Below, in pieces: positions 15,928 through 24,351 of a stretch of 33,310 nucleotides of DNA. The notes beneath the pieces are model-generated. The model made no database searches. It had not been told where the DNA came from and was given only the letters and a program-made list of their open reading frames with translations. A program made the position numbers and the translations under genes. Within the stretch, counting starts at the first letter, position 1; every line of letters begins with the position of its first letter. Source of the DNA: an uncultured Spirochaetia bacterium (lineage in GTDB: Bacteria; Spirochaetota; Brachyspiria; Brachyspirales; Brachyspiraceae); NCBI GenBank assembly GCA_947038115.1, contig CAMQVF010000013.1, forward strand, positions 1-33,310, given 5' to 3'.

Positions 15928-17695
15928 GCATTTTAGCGACTATAATTGTTGTATCATCAAATTGTGCGGCCTCTTTTCGAAAAGTAATGGTGTCGTCTAC
16001 TATTGAATTACAAGTATCAATTGAGTTTTCAAAATGTTTGCTAGAAATAAATTCGACTAGACGTTCTTCGCCATATTCCTCACTTTCCTCATTGAATGTC
16101 TCAGTAATTCCATCGGTGAAAAGTAATATTTTATCATTTATATCATAATTTATTTTACTATTTGTATAGCTCTCATCTTCTAAAACGCCTAAAGGTCGTC
16201 CTTGAGTATGTAAAGTTTCTAAAGATATTTTATTATTATCATCGCTTTTTATTAAAAATTGATTCAAATGACCAGCATTGGAATATTTTATTTCCTTTTT
16301 TGAAGTGTCGACTATCGCAATAAAAACTGTAACAAACATTCCAGATTTTGAATCTTGATATAAATGCTTATTAGTTTTTTTGAGAATATTCGCAGGTGTT
16401 TTATTTTCCAAGGCATAGACTCGAATAATGCTTCTACACATAGCCATAAAAAGCCCAGCTCTTAAGCCCTTGCCAGAGACATCGGCGATAACCAATGCAT
16501 ATTTCGACTCTGTAATTTTTATGAAGTCATAGAAATCACCGCCAACATTCTCACTTGGAATACTTCTAGCGAAAATATCGAAGGCATCTGCAAATGAAAA
16601 ATCGGTTGGTAAAATACTTTGTTGCATAAACCCAGTCATTTCGACTTCTGCTGCCAATTTCTCTTTTAGCTTAGCCTCTTTTAGCAATTTAAAGTGAATA
16701 TAATTATCACCTATTTGTTGAGCGAGCATTTCTAATAATTGCAAATCGCTTAATTTAAATGTCTTATTTTCATTTCTTTCAGTCGCACACACAAAACCTA
16801 TAATCTCATTTTTATCATGAAGTGGGGCAGCGATGAAGCTTGAAGTTTTATATCTCAAATCTTTATTCGGTCGATATCTTTTATCTTTATTTACATTTTG
16901 GGCGCAAATCCCATGGTTCATTTTTATAATTTCTTCAAGGGGGTTTCCAATAACTGTGATAACGCCATTTTTTAATACGTCTTCATCAATTCCAACGCCT
17001 GCTATAAATTTGAAGACGTCATTTTCTTTAATGATAATAGATGTTCTATGTGCTTCAAAGGCTTCAGATATTACGCTTAAATTTTCTTTTAACACTTCTT
17101 CGACAGTTTCGAATTTATTTATAGCCATTGATATTTGATATAAAGCGCCAACTTCATAGGCCTTAAACTGCGACTCTTCATAGATCATTTTATTTATAAG
17201 TACAATCGATATAAAGTCGGCAAAGTTTTTCATTATATCAGCATCTTCTTCTTGAAACCGTCTGTCTGTTTTATTGATAAGAAATAATGACGCTATGTTT
17301 TTAGAATTTGAATGAATTGGCATGAATAATATATTTTTTAATTCTTTGCCCAAAGCGTCCTCAAAAGGTATAAACATAGAATCTTCATCAGGATTATTAG
17401 AGTAAAGTGGTGAAGATATTTTTGAAGCTCTCACCGACAATGGTGCAATGTTTTCAATAGTAACGTCATAAATGCATTCAGCAATACTGCCAATAGATAT
17501 ATGATGTTTAAGTTCTTTTGTGTCTGAATTGATTATAAAAAGCGCTATAGCTTCGACGCTCATTATATTTTTAATTTCAGTAACTATATTTACAAGTATA
17601 TCTTCAAAGTTATCACCTGAATTTATCTTTTTTAATACGCTTACAAAAGAGTTTAGTTGCGTTTCTGGGTTTGAGATTATATCATTGTTATCCAC
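15920..17695 (-). CDS. GAF-GAF-PP2C serine phosphatase (RsbU/SpoIIE type)
   Basis: A 591-residue cytoplasmic signalling phosphatase. Residues about 25-170 and 185-335 are two GAF-type sensor domains (the second begins YEVGALYQISMAINKF). A coiled-coil linker (about 336-358) leads to a SpoIIE-type PP2C domain at 360-590. Metal-binding aspartates are visible in GGDFYD (Asp387), IADVSGKG (Asp405), LLFTDGITE (Asp528) and FDDTT (580-581), so activity is expected. Such enzymes dephosphorylate STAS antagonists phosphorylated by RsbW-like kinases. The start is GTG at 17695 with AGGAG five bases upstream. No ligand can be read from the GAF domains. A partner relation with the RsbW-like kinase at 10266 is inference. 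Confidence 0.9.
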   Translation of the reverse strand: MDNNDIISNPETQLNSFVSVLKKINSGDNFEDILVNIVTEIKNIMSVEAIALFIINSDTKELKHHISIGSIAECIYDVTIENIAPLSVRASKISSPLYSNNPDEDSMFIPFEDALGKELKNILFMPIHSNSKNIASLFLINKTDRRFQEEDADIMKNFADFISIVLINKMIYEESQFKAYEVGALYQISMAINKFETVEEVLKENLSVISEAFEAHRTSIIIKENDVFKFIAGVGIDEDVLKNGVITVIGNPLEEIIKMNHGICAQNVNKDKRYRPNKDLRYKTSSFIAAPLHDKNEIIGFVCATERNENKTFKLSDLQLLEMLAQQIGDNYIHFKLLKEAKLKEKLAAEVEMTGFMQQSILPTDFSFADAFDIFARSIPSENVGGDFYDFIKITESKYALVIADVSGKGLRAGLFMAMCRSIIRVYALENKTPANILKKTNKHLYQDSKSGMFVTVFIAIVDTSKKEIKYSNAGHLNQFLIKSDDNNKISLETLHTQGRPLGVLEDESYTNSKINYDINDKILLFTDGITETFNEESEEYGEERLVEFISSKHFENSIDTCNSIVDDTITFRKEAAQFDDTTIIVAKMLK

Positions 17696-17759
17696 TAATT
17701 CTCCTAAAGCTTAGCTAATAAGTATCTGCACATTATCGGATTATAAAATCTGTAATATA

Positions 17760-17788
17760 AATATAGTCTGATAGATTTCATAAGTCAA
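17760..17788 (-). promoter_or_regulatory. sigma70-type promoter of the GAF-PP2C phosphatase gene
   Basis: Reading the minus strand, TTGACT (17783-17788) and TATATT (17760-17765) are separated by 17 bases, about 65 bases upstream of the GTG start. Confidence 0.6.
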
Positions 17789-17818
17789 TATATAAAACAA
17801 AATTTATATAATTTTTAT

Positions 17819-19810
17819 CTATAACAAGGCTTTAAATTCTTCTCCAGTCATAATGCTAACACCTAATTCTTCAGCTTTTTTAATTTTACCACCACCACCT
17901 TCGCCCACAATTAAAATATCTGTAGACTTGCCGACTGATGAATGCACATTCGCACCCAATTTCTGTGCCATATCTTTTGCCGAACTACGTGAATAGCCTT
18001 CAATACTGCCAGTAATTACCACATTTTTACCAGTGATAGCACTTTCGATTATTGTTTTTGCTTCGTATATTGGAATTACACCAACTTCGAGCAAATTTAA
18101 TATTATACTTCTTGTCTTTTCATTTTTCACAAATTCATAAATACTGTTCGCACTAATATCGCCAATGTTTTCGAGACTCATCAAGTCGTCTTTTTTAAGA
18201 TTAATAAAATTATCTATAGATTTAAAATAATTCGCCAAAATATCGGAAGTGTTCTCACCAACTTGTCTAATGCCTAGTGAGTAGATGAATTTTTTTAGTG
18301 AAGGATTTTTACTTTTTTCTATTGATGAAAGCATTTTGTCGCTTAATTTTTCACCCATTCTATCATATTTTTCTAAATCACTAGCAGTTATTTTATAAAC
18401 ATCAGCAGGCTCTTTAACTAATCCGCTTGATGTGAAAGTGTTAATCCATTCTTTGCCCAAGCCCTCCATATTCATGGCTGGTTTTGATACAAAATATTCG
18501 ATATAACGAGTAATTTTTATTGGGCATTCATCATTTATACAACGAACAATGATGTCGCCATCGGTTATAGCAGTTTCGCCACCGCATGCTGGACATTTTG
18601 TAGGGAATTGAAAAGCAATTGAGTCGCTAGGGCGTTTTTCTTTTATTACTCTTGTGATTTTCGGTATTACGTCGCCTGATCTAATAATCATTACAGTGTC
18701 GCCAATTCGAATATCTTTAGAGATTATTTCTTGCGGATTATGTAGTGTCACACTCGAGACCATTACTCCTGCCACGTAAACAGGTTCAACCTTAGCCACA
18801 GGCGTCAATGCCCCAGTTCGTCCAACTTGAATCTCTATCGATTTAAGAATGCTTTGTGACTCTGCAGGTTTAAACTTGAAAGCACATGCAAAACGTGGAG
18901 CTCTTGATAGAAATCCTAGTTTTTCTTGATAGTCGACTCTGTCAATTTTTATGACAAGCCCGTCAATTTCATAGTCGAGGTTTTGTCTTGCAATTGATAT
19001 TTCATTATATTTTTTTATCACTTCATCGCTGTAAATATTTTCAGTAACTCCCTCAACTGTAAAACCTAATGACTTTAGAAATGACATAATATTCGCTTCT
19101 GTTGAAATTGAAAAATCATTATAATTAGCAATTTGATAGGCAAAAAATTTAAGTCTTCTTTTTTTACTTTCACGATTATCAAGCTGACGAAGTCCTCCAC
19201 TTGCGGCATTTCTTGGGTTTGCAAACAGAGCTTCCTCATTTTCGATGCGTTCTTGATTTAATATATTGAAATCTTTTTTCGTGATTAAAACTTCTCCACG
19301 AACAATAAGTTTTTTAGTTTCTTTAATTTTTTTAGGTATATTATTTATAACAAGAACATTATTCGTAACATTCTCACCGATATTCCCGTCACCTCTTGTG
19401 CTTGCGACAATTAAAGATCCATTCTCATAAATTAGTTCTAGAGCTAGTCCATCAAATTTATTTTCAGTGGTATATTTAATATCAGTCGTGTTTAGTTCTT
19501 TAATCATACGATTATGAAAGTCGAAAAATTCAGTCTCATTCATCACATTTGAAAGCGAATACATTGCTATTGGATGCTCAAATTTTTCAAACTTTTCTAA
19601 AGTATTAAAACCAACACGTAGAGTGGGGCTGTCAGTTTGTTTAAGATTTGGATACTCATTTTCTAAACCTTCAAGCTCACGAAAAAGCATGTCGTATTCA
19701 TAGTCCTCAATTTCTGGGCTATCTTTTGTGTAATATAATTCATTGTGATGATTAATTGTTTTCGTTAATTTATCAATTTGCGTTTTTGCTTCTTCTAAAC
19801 TTAGGCTCAT
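17819..19810 (-). CDS. ligA: NAD-dependent DNA ligase
   Basis: A 663-residue LigA that seals nicks with NAD+ in replication and repair. Domains in order: Ia domain (N-terminal, HHNELYYTKDSPEIEDYEYD), adenylation domain with the active-site KFDG (Lys118) and RGDG, OB domain (VGRTGALTPVAKVEPV, HNPQEI), a four-cysteine zinc finger (CPAC...CINDEC), helix-hairpin-helix region, and a C-terminal BRCT domain from about residue 590 (GKNVVITGSIEGYSR). Length is typical. The ATG is preceded by AAGGAA. It is the last gene of a minus-strand operon after the M55 peptidase (29-base gap). Confidence 0.97.
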   Translation of the reverse strand: MSLSLEEAKTQIDKLTKTINHHNELYYTKDSPEIEDYEYDMLFRELEGLENEYPNLKQTDSPTLRVGFNTLEKFEKFEHPIAMYSLSNVMNETEFFDFHNRMIKELNTTDIKYTTENKFDGLALELIYENGSLIVASTRGDGNIGENVTNNVLVINNIPKKIKETKKLIVRGEVLITKKDFNILNQERIENEEALFANPRNAASGGLRQLDNRESKKRRLKFFAYQIANYNDFSISTEANIMSFLKSLGFTVEGVTENIYSDEVIKKYNEISIARQNLDYEIDGLVIKIDRVDYQEKLGFLSRAPRFACAFKFKPAESQSILKSIEIQVGRTGALTPVAKVEPVYVAGVMVSSVTLHNPQEIISKDIRIGDTVMIIRSGDVIPKITRVIKEKRPSDSIAFQFPTKCPACGGETAITDGDIIVRCINDECPIKITRYIEYFVSKPAMNMEGLGKEWINTFTSSGLVKEPADVYKITASDLEKYDRMGEKLSDKMLSSIEKSKNPSLKKFIYSLGIRQVGENTSDILANYFKSIDNFINLKKDDLMSLENIGDISANSIYEFVKNEKTRSIILNLLEVGVIPIYEAKTIIESAITGKNVVITGSIEGYSRSSAKDMAQKLGANVHSSVGKSTDILIVGEGGGGKIKKAEELGVSIMTGEEFKALL

Positions 19811-19839
19811 AAAAATTCCTTAATATATACTTTTACTAA

Positions 19840-20649
19840 TTATAAAACAAACTTTAATACTCGCAACACTTCAAAGTAGTCATTACTTTCGAAAAGCAAT
19901 GTGTTATCGTTTATCAATTTAACATTTGGAAAGAACGACATTTTGAATGCTTGAGTATGTTCTTTATAACATATTTCGACTTTGAATTTTTTTGGTAGTT
20001 CTAAAACAGACTTTTTAAAATCGACTTGAAGTGCTTGTTTACTTTTTTCTTTAATTTGACTTAGCACCCAGTTTGGTGAATAATTTGTGGTTGATGCACC
20101 TTTGCCTTCTTTTGTCGCAACTGTGGTTAAGTTTGGATGCCTTGGGTTCATCGATGCAGAATATTCGCAAAGCCCCAAGTCGCCAGTTAAAAAAACCGAT
20201 GGCACATTTTCTAAAGCACCAGTATAACTATTGATAGTAAATTCACTTGCAATTTCATCATTAATTTTTATATAGAAAATATTTTTCGAACTCATTGTAT
20301 GCGACAACGGGTTAAAGCCTTGTGATGCCGCACTGTGATAGCCTATGAACATGAGAGCATCAAAGCTTTTGTCTAGAGTGTCAACCATTGAATAGGGATG
20401 TCCACTCCATTTTCTATTAACTTTCACGCAGTCGGGTAGCATTGTGATGTCGATGTTGTTTGCTCCAGCATGTGCATCTTTTACAACAATTTCTGTAGCT
20501 CCAGCCTCAATAGCACCCTCGCAACAGGCAAGAACTTCTTTAGTCATTTGTAATGCATTTACATTATATAGGTGATTACCCGATGTGCATTCGCTCCATT
20601 CGCTTGTAGTCGAGACGCCTTCGATGTCGGCACTGATAAAAATTTTCAT
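19840..20649 (-). CDS. M55-family D-aminopeptidase (DppA-like)
   Basis: A 269-residue zinc peptidase of the DppA family, which removes N-terminal D-amino acids (D-Ala peptides in B. subtilis DppA). Metal ligands in the N-terminal half fit the family: ISADIEG (Asp8, Glu10), VKDAHAG (His60) and FIGYHS (His105), followed by IKINDEIASE, which supplies the glutamate. No signal peptide is present, so it acts in the cytoplasm on imported or recycled peptides. It lies 12 bases after prmC and 29 bases before ligA, an odd mix that probably reflects shared transcription rather than shared function. GGAG lies just before the ATG. The true substrate is unknown. Confidence 0.9.
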   Translation of the reverse strand: MKIFISADIEGVSTTSEWSECTSGNHLYNVNALQMTKEVLACCEGAIEAGATEIVVKDAHAGANNIDITMLPDCVKVNRKWSGHPYSMVDTLDKSFDALMFIGYHSAASQGFNPLSHTMSSKNIFYIKINDEIASEFTINSYTGALENVPSVFLTGDLGLCEYSASMNPRHPNLTTVATKEGKGASTTNYSPNWVLSQIKEKSKQALQVDFKKSVLELPKKFKVEICYKEHTQAFKMSFFPNVKLINDNTLLFESNDYFEVLRVLKFVL

Positions 20650-20661
20650 ATTATAACTCCA

Positions 20662-21522
20662 TTAATTATTCTCGTAATTCTCACAAATTAAAAATCTATT
20701 ATTATTGCTCATATCATTTTTTATATAGGCATTATTTATATTATTTTTTTTACATATATCTAAAATGCTTTGCCCTTGATTATATCCAATCTCAAAAAAG
20801 AATGCACCATTTTGTTTAAGTATATTTGGTATTTTCTGTAAAAATTGCGTGTAAAAATTGAGCCCATCAAGCCCTGCAAATAATGCATTTTGGGGTTCGT
20901 ATGTTAAGTCTTTTGAGAGTTGATTTTTTTCGCTTAAAGGCACATAGGGTGGGTTTGAAATTATAATGTCATATTTTTCGCTATTGTTAAAATCTATTGC
21001 ATCGCTTAAAATAAAGTGTATGTCATTGTCGTTTTTTAATATATTCTTAGCATTTTTTTTTGAAACATTTAATGCATTTTCGCTAATATCTAGTGCTGAC
21101 ATTTCAATTAATGGAAATATTTTTTTTAATATTACGGCGATGACTCCACTGCCACATCCCACATCGATGACTTTAATATTTTTATTTGACTTTATAAAAT
21201 TCAAGGCGATATCAATTAGCTCTTCAGTTTCAGGTCGAGGTATTAAGACATTTTCGTCAACATAAAAGTTCTCGCCATAGAACTCTTTTTTATTTATTAA
21301 GTACGCTATAGGCTCATGCTTGCTACGTTTAAGACATAAATCGAAAAATAGCTTAAGGTCATCGTCGTCTATCAAACTATTTTCTTTAGTTATGATGTCA
21401 ACTCGAGTGATATTAAGAACATGACATAAAAGTATATGCGATTCAAGCAAAGTATTTTTATATCCAAGTTCGAGACATTTAAGCATTTCAGAAGCTTTCT
21501 CTATAGCGTATTTAATATTCAT
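20662..21522 (-). CDS. prmC: peptide chain release factor glutamine methyltransferase
   Basis: A 286-residue SAM-dependent methyltransferase that methylates the Gln of the GGQ motif in release factors RF1/RF2. Visible are the N-terminal helical substrate domain, IPRPETEEL (95-103), the SAM-binding VIDVGCGSG (118-126) and the catalytic SNPPY (189-193), followed by the PrmC-typical YEPQNALFAG. The start is placed at 21522 because it gives the usual N terminus; unusually, no Shine-Dalgarno sequence precedes it. A 23-codon ORF with a good ribosome site ends 25 bases upstream and may couple its translation. In many bacteria prmC follows prfA; here it does not. Confidence 0.94.
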   Translation of the reverse strand: MNIKYAIEKASEMLKCLELGYKNTLLESHILLCHVLNITRVDIITKENSLIDDDDLKLFFDLCLKRSKHEPIAYLINKKEFYGENFYVDENVLIPRPETEELIDIALNFIKSNKNIKVIDVGCGSGVIAVILKKIFPLIEMSALDISENALNVSKKNAKNILKNDNDIHFILSDAIDFNNSEKYDIIISNPPYVPLSEKNQLSKDLTYEPQNALFAGLDGLNFYTQFLQKIPNILKQNGAFFFEIGYNQGQSILDICKKNNINNAYIKNDMSNNNRFLICENYENN

Positions 21523-21547
21523 AATTTTGTTTTAAGAACAAGTTATT

Positions 21548-21619
21548 TCAAGCTAAATTAAGTTTTTTAATTAGTTTTTCAATTTTCTTTATATTCTTAA
21601 TAGTAGTATTGTTTTTCAT
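21548..21619 (-). CDS. possible 23-codon leader peptide upstream of prmC
   Basis: On the minus strand an ATG at 21619 opens a 23-residue frame, MKNNTTIKNIKK then IEKLIKKLNLA, ending in TGA at 21548. It has AAAGGAT about 8 bases upstream, better than the site of prmC itself. The peptide is basic and amphipathic, rich in Lys, Asn and Ile. Such a composition arises easily in AT-rich DNA, so the coding case rests on the ribosome site and on the position just before an SD-less prmC. It could be a leader peptide, a small amphipathic peptide or chance. Confidence 0.3.
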   Translation of the reverse strand: MKNNTTIKNIKKIEKLIKKLNLA

Positions 21620-21727
21620 TTTTTATATCCTTTTTTTTATATTTTTGTAATTTATAAATTGTCGCTAGCTAATTAAATTTTCGGATAGATTTTAATATGT
21701 ATAAACATAATTTTATGTAATTTAAAA

Positions 21728-21766
21728 CAAAAAAGACCCTAAGCATTTATAACTTAAGGTCTCTTT
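21728..21766 (-). terminator. rho-independent terminator of the AbgT-family gene
   Basis: Read on the minus strand, AGACCTTAAG (21762-21753) pairs with CTTAGGGTCT (21743-21734), with one G-U pair and a nine-base loop, and is followed by a T-rich run. It begins 23 bases after the stop of the transporter gene. The rest of the 266-base gap to prmC is AT-rich and holds only the small leader-like ORF. Confidence 0.85.
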
Positions 21767-21788
21767 GTTTAATTTTTTTATAGTGAAA

Positions 21789-23330
21789 TTATAGTCTTAT
21801 AGTTCCACCGATTCCAATAGGTAGCCCTAGTGTGAACCATATAATTAATAGTATCGACCAGAATACTAAGAATATTATTGAGTATGGTAACATCATCGAT
21901 ATAATTGTACCAAGCCCAGAGGGTTCTTCACCTTCAACGTCATACTTTTGAGCGAATGCAATAATCATGGCGAAATAAGACATAAGCGGACTTATGATGT
22001 TTGTGCTTGAGTCGCCGATTCTATATGCCAACTGAACAAAGTCAGGAGTATATCCTATCTGCATAAGCATAGGTATGAAAATTGGTGCCATAATAGCCCA
22101 TTTCGCTGATGCTGACCCCATGAAAAGATTTACTAAACAAGTGAGTATTACAAATGATATTATCAGTGTAATTCCTGTAAATCCAGTAGACTCTAAGAAG
22201 TTAGCACCACTTACAGCTAAAATAGTACCTAATTTTGTGTAAGAGAAATAATAAATGAATTGAGAAGCAAAGAATGCTAAAACGATATAAGTACCCATAG
22301 TCGCTATTGATTTACTCATAGCATGAATAACATCTGAATCGTTTTTAAGTTTTTTCGCTACAATTCCATATACAACACCAGGAATGAAGAAGAATAATGC
22401 CATAACAGGCACTATCGATTGTATGAATGGTGATTTTAGAAATTCTCCATTAGGGCCTCTTAAAGCTCCATTAGAAGGAACTACTAAAAAAGCCATAATT
22501 ATTAAGTATATTAATGCAGATATATATGAAGCATTAAGTGCCTTTTTTTCTAATGCAGTAACTTCCATACCAGCCTCGGCTCTAACCCCTCTATAAGGCC
22601 CGAGCACTGGCTCAACTAGCTTATCTGTAATTAAAGCACCCATAACTGTAAGAAAAGGTACTGAAGCTGCTAAGAAATAAATATTAGTTGTAGGTATTAC
22701 AACATAGCTAGGGTCTATTATTTGTGCAGCTGAAGTTGAAATTCCTGAAAGCAATGGATCAAGTGTACCAATTAATAGGTTCGCACTAAATCCGCCAGAA
22801 ACTCCAGCAAATGCTGCAGCAAGTCCTGCTAGTGGGTGTCTGCCCATACTTAAAAACATCATAGCACTTAAAGGTATTAAAATAACATATCCAACATCTG
22901 AAGCGATATTCGACATAATACCCGCAAAAACAACTACAGCACTTATAAGTCCTTTAGGAGTTTTTAATACTAGACTTTTAAGAGCAGACCCTATGAAGCC
23001 AGTCGCATCAGCCACTCCAATTCCTAGCATAGCAACTAAAACTGTGCCCAGAGGTGGGAAGCTTGTGAAGTTTGTAACTGCTTTTGAAAACATTACCTTT
23101 ATGCCGTCTGCATTTAAAAGAGATAGTGCTTTAACAGTAACCATAGCCGACTTGCCATCTTTGACACCGAGGTATTCAATTGATAATCCCATTCTGTAGG
23201 CTATTTCAGAAACTATCATTATTACAACTGAAAGTATAATAAATATAGTTACTGGATGGGGCAGTTTATTACCAACATACTCAATAGTCGTTAAGAACTT
23301 TTTAATATAATTCTTTTTAACTTTTTCCAT
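21789..23330 (-). CDS. AbgT-family transporter
   Basis: A 513-residue polytopic inner-membrane protein of the AbgT family (p-aminobenzoyl-glutamate transporter and relatives; some members export sulfonamides using the proton gradient). Family features: N-terminal IEYVGNKLPHPVTIFIILS, ASDVGYVILIPLSAMMF, GRHPLAGLAAAFAGVSGGFSAN, the hairpin GSASAKWAIMAPIFIPM, and RIGDSSTNIISPLMSYF near the C terminus. Length is normal for the family. It has its own promoter upstream and terminator downstream, so it is monocistronic. AGGAGG at 23340-23345 precedes the ATG by nine bases. Substrate in this organism is unknown; uptake of a glutamate-containing peptide or folate breakdown product is the standard assumption. 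Confidence 0.93.
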   Translation of the reverse strand: MEKVKKNYIKKFLTTIEYVGNKLPHPVTIFIILSVVIMIVSEIAYRMGLSIEYLGVKDGKSAMVTVKALSLLNADGIKVMFSKAVTNFTSFPPLGTVLVAMLGIGVADATGFIGSALKSLVLKTPKGLISAVVVFAGIMSNIASDVGYVILIPLSAMMFLSMGRHPLAGLAAAFAGVSGGFSANLLIGTLDPLLSGISTSAAQIIDPSYVVIPTTNIYFLAASVPFLTVMGALITDKLVEPVLGPYRGVRAEAGMEVTALEKKALNASYISALIYLIIMAFLVVPSNGALRGPNGEFLKSPFIQSIVPVMALFFFIPGVVYGIVAKKLKNDSDVIHAMSKSIATMGTYIVLAFFASQFIYYFSYTKLGTILAVSGANFLESTGFTGITLIISFVILTCLVNLFMGSASAKWAIMAPIFIPMLMQIGYTPDFVQLAYRIGDSSTNIISPLMSYFAMIIAFAQKYDVEGEEPSGLGTIISMMLPYSIIFLVFWSILLIIWFTLGLPIGIGGTIRL

Positions 23331-23369
23331 AAAATAAATCCTCCTAAAGATTAAATTATTCTACACACT

Positions 23370-23397
23370 AGTATAGTTATGTATCTCGATTTGTAAA
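23370..23397 (-). promoter_or_regulatory. sigma70-type promoter of the AbgT-family gene
   Basis: On the minus strand TTTACA (23392-23397) and TATACT (23370-23375) are 16 bases apart, 40 bases upstream of the ATG. Confidence 0.6.
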
Positions 23398-23460
23398 TAC
23401 TTTATTTAATTTTTTTTATTTTGATAATTAATGAAGTGTATTTGAAGCTTTAAATTTTAA

Positions 23461-23497
23461 AACAGAAAAAGACAGAGCATATAAAAATACTCTGCCT
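23461..23497 (-). terminator. rho-independent terminator of the encapsulin operon
   Basis: On the minus strand GGCAGAG (23496-23490) pairs with CTCTGTC (23477-23471), one G-U pair, extendable by two pairs, followed by TTTTTCTGTTTT. It starts 28 bases after the encapsulin stop codon. Confidence 0.85.
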
Positions 23498-23524
23498 TTA
23501 ATACAAAAATTAAATATTTGCGAA

Positions 23525-24334
23525 CTATCCGAAAACAACAATCGCGTCGCTATTTTTTACACGAGGCAATACAGTTTCGATTAATCTAAATGAATGGTTC
23601 AAATCTTTTTGTTCAAGATAAGCGGCAACCATATCGATACCAATAGCTAAATCCATATATTGGAATTCAGGACATATTAACATACCCTTGCCAGCAGGAA
23701 TTAAAGAAGATCTGTAAACACCATTAAGCATTTTAGATATTCTACTATATTCTGTCATGCCAGTTCCTGCTTGTATTCTTTGCAAGTCAAGATAAAGATT
23801 ATTGCTTAAAACCAAAACAGAATCACCAATAACATCTTTTTCTCTAATCATATTTATAGCTTTAACTATGTCAGCAAAAGAATTTTCATCTTTCGACCAG
23901 TCAGCTATTTTAAGGTTTTGAACACCGGGAGTATTCATTAAACCTTTACATTTAACAGTTTCGCTACCAAAGAAAATTAAAGAATCTTCTTTTTTAGCTA
24001 AATTTTGAGCAGCACCTGCGACAGAAGAAAAGTCAAGTGGCATTCCACTTCTAATATTATTTTCAATATCTCTCCATAAAATGTCGAAGTCTTGATAAAT
24101 TTGAGGAAGTTCATAAAATACTCTACCAGTAGTTTTTACAATTCCATTCTCAAAAGTCTCTTCTTTATCGAATTTATCACATTGAACACTTGTAGCACCT
24201 GCACCAAGTGGACCGTAAATCGATAAAAATTTTCTTCCTGTAAGTGTTCTTGCGGCAGTATCTACCACAACTTTATCTATTTTTGACCAAAAATCACCCT
24301 CGAAAGGTGAGCCATCACGAGCTAAATAATCCAT
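23525..24334 (-). CDS. family 1 encapsulin shell protein
   Basis: A 269-residue HK97-fold protein that assembles into an icosahedral protein nanocompartment in the cytoplasm. Recognised by length (family 1 shells are about 265-280) and by the N terminus with ARDGSPF and WSKIDKVVVDTAARTLTGRKF, then FLSIYGPLGAGATSV, and later MNTPGVQ and the C-terminal LNHSFRLIETVLPRV. It lies 17 bases downstream of the encapsulated-ferritin gene, so shell and cargo are co-transcribed, cargo first. AGGAG precedes the ATG. No other phage-like gene is nearby, which argues against a prophage capsid. The filled shell would store or sequester iron oxidised by the cargo. Confidence 0.93.
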   Translation of the reverse strand: MDYLARDGSPFEGDFWSKIDKVVVDTAARTLTGRKFLSIYGPLGAGATSVQCDKFDKEETFENGIVKTTGRVFYELPQIYQDFDILWRDIENNIRSGMPLDFSSVAGAAQNLAKKEDSLIFFGSETVKCKGLMNTPGVQNLKIADWSKDENSFADIVKAINMIREKDVIGDSVLVLSNNLYLDLQRIQAGTGMTEYSRISKMLNGVYRSSLIPAGKGMLICPEFQYMDLAIGIDMVAAYLEQKDLNHSFRLIETVLPRVKNSDAIVVFG

Positions 24335-24351
24335 AATTAAACTCCTTTAAT

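Noticed and set aside
23525-24334. Prophage major capsid protein
   Set aside because: Encapsulins share the HK97 capsid fold, but there are no portal, terminase or tail genes nearby. A ferritin-like cargo gene with a loading peptide lies directly upstream, and the operon ends in its own terminator.
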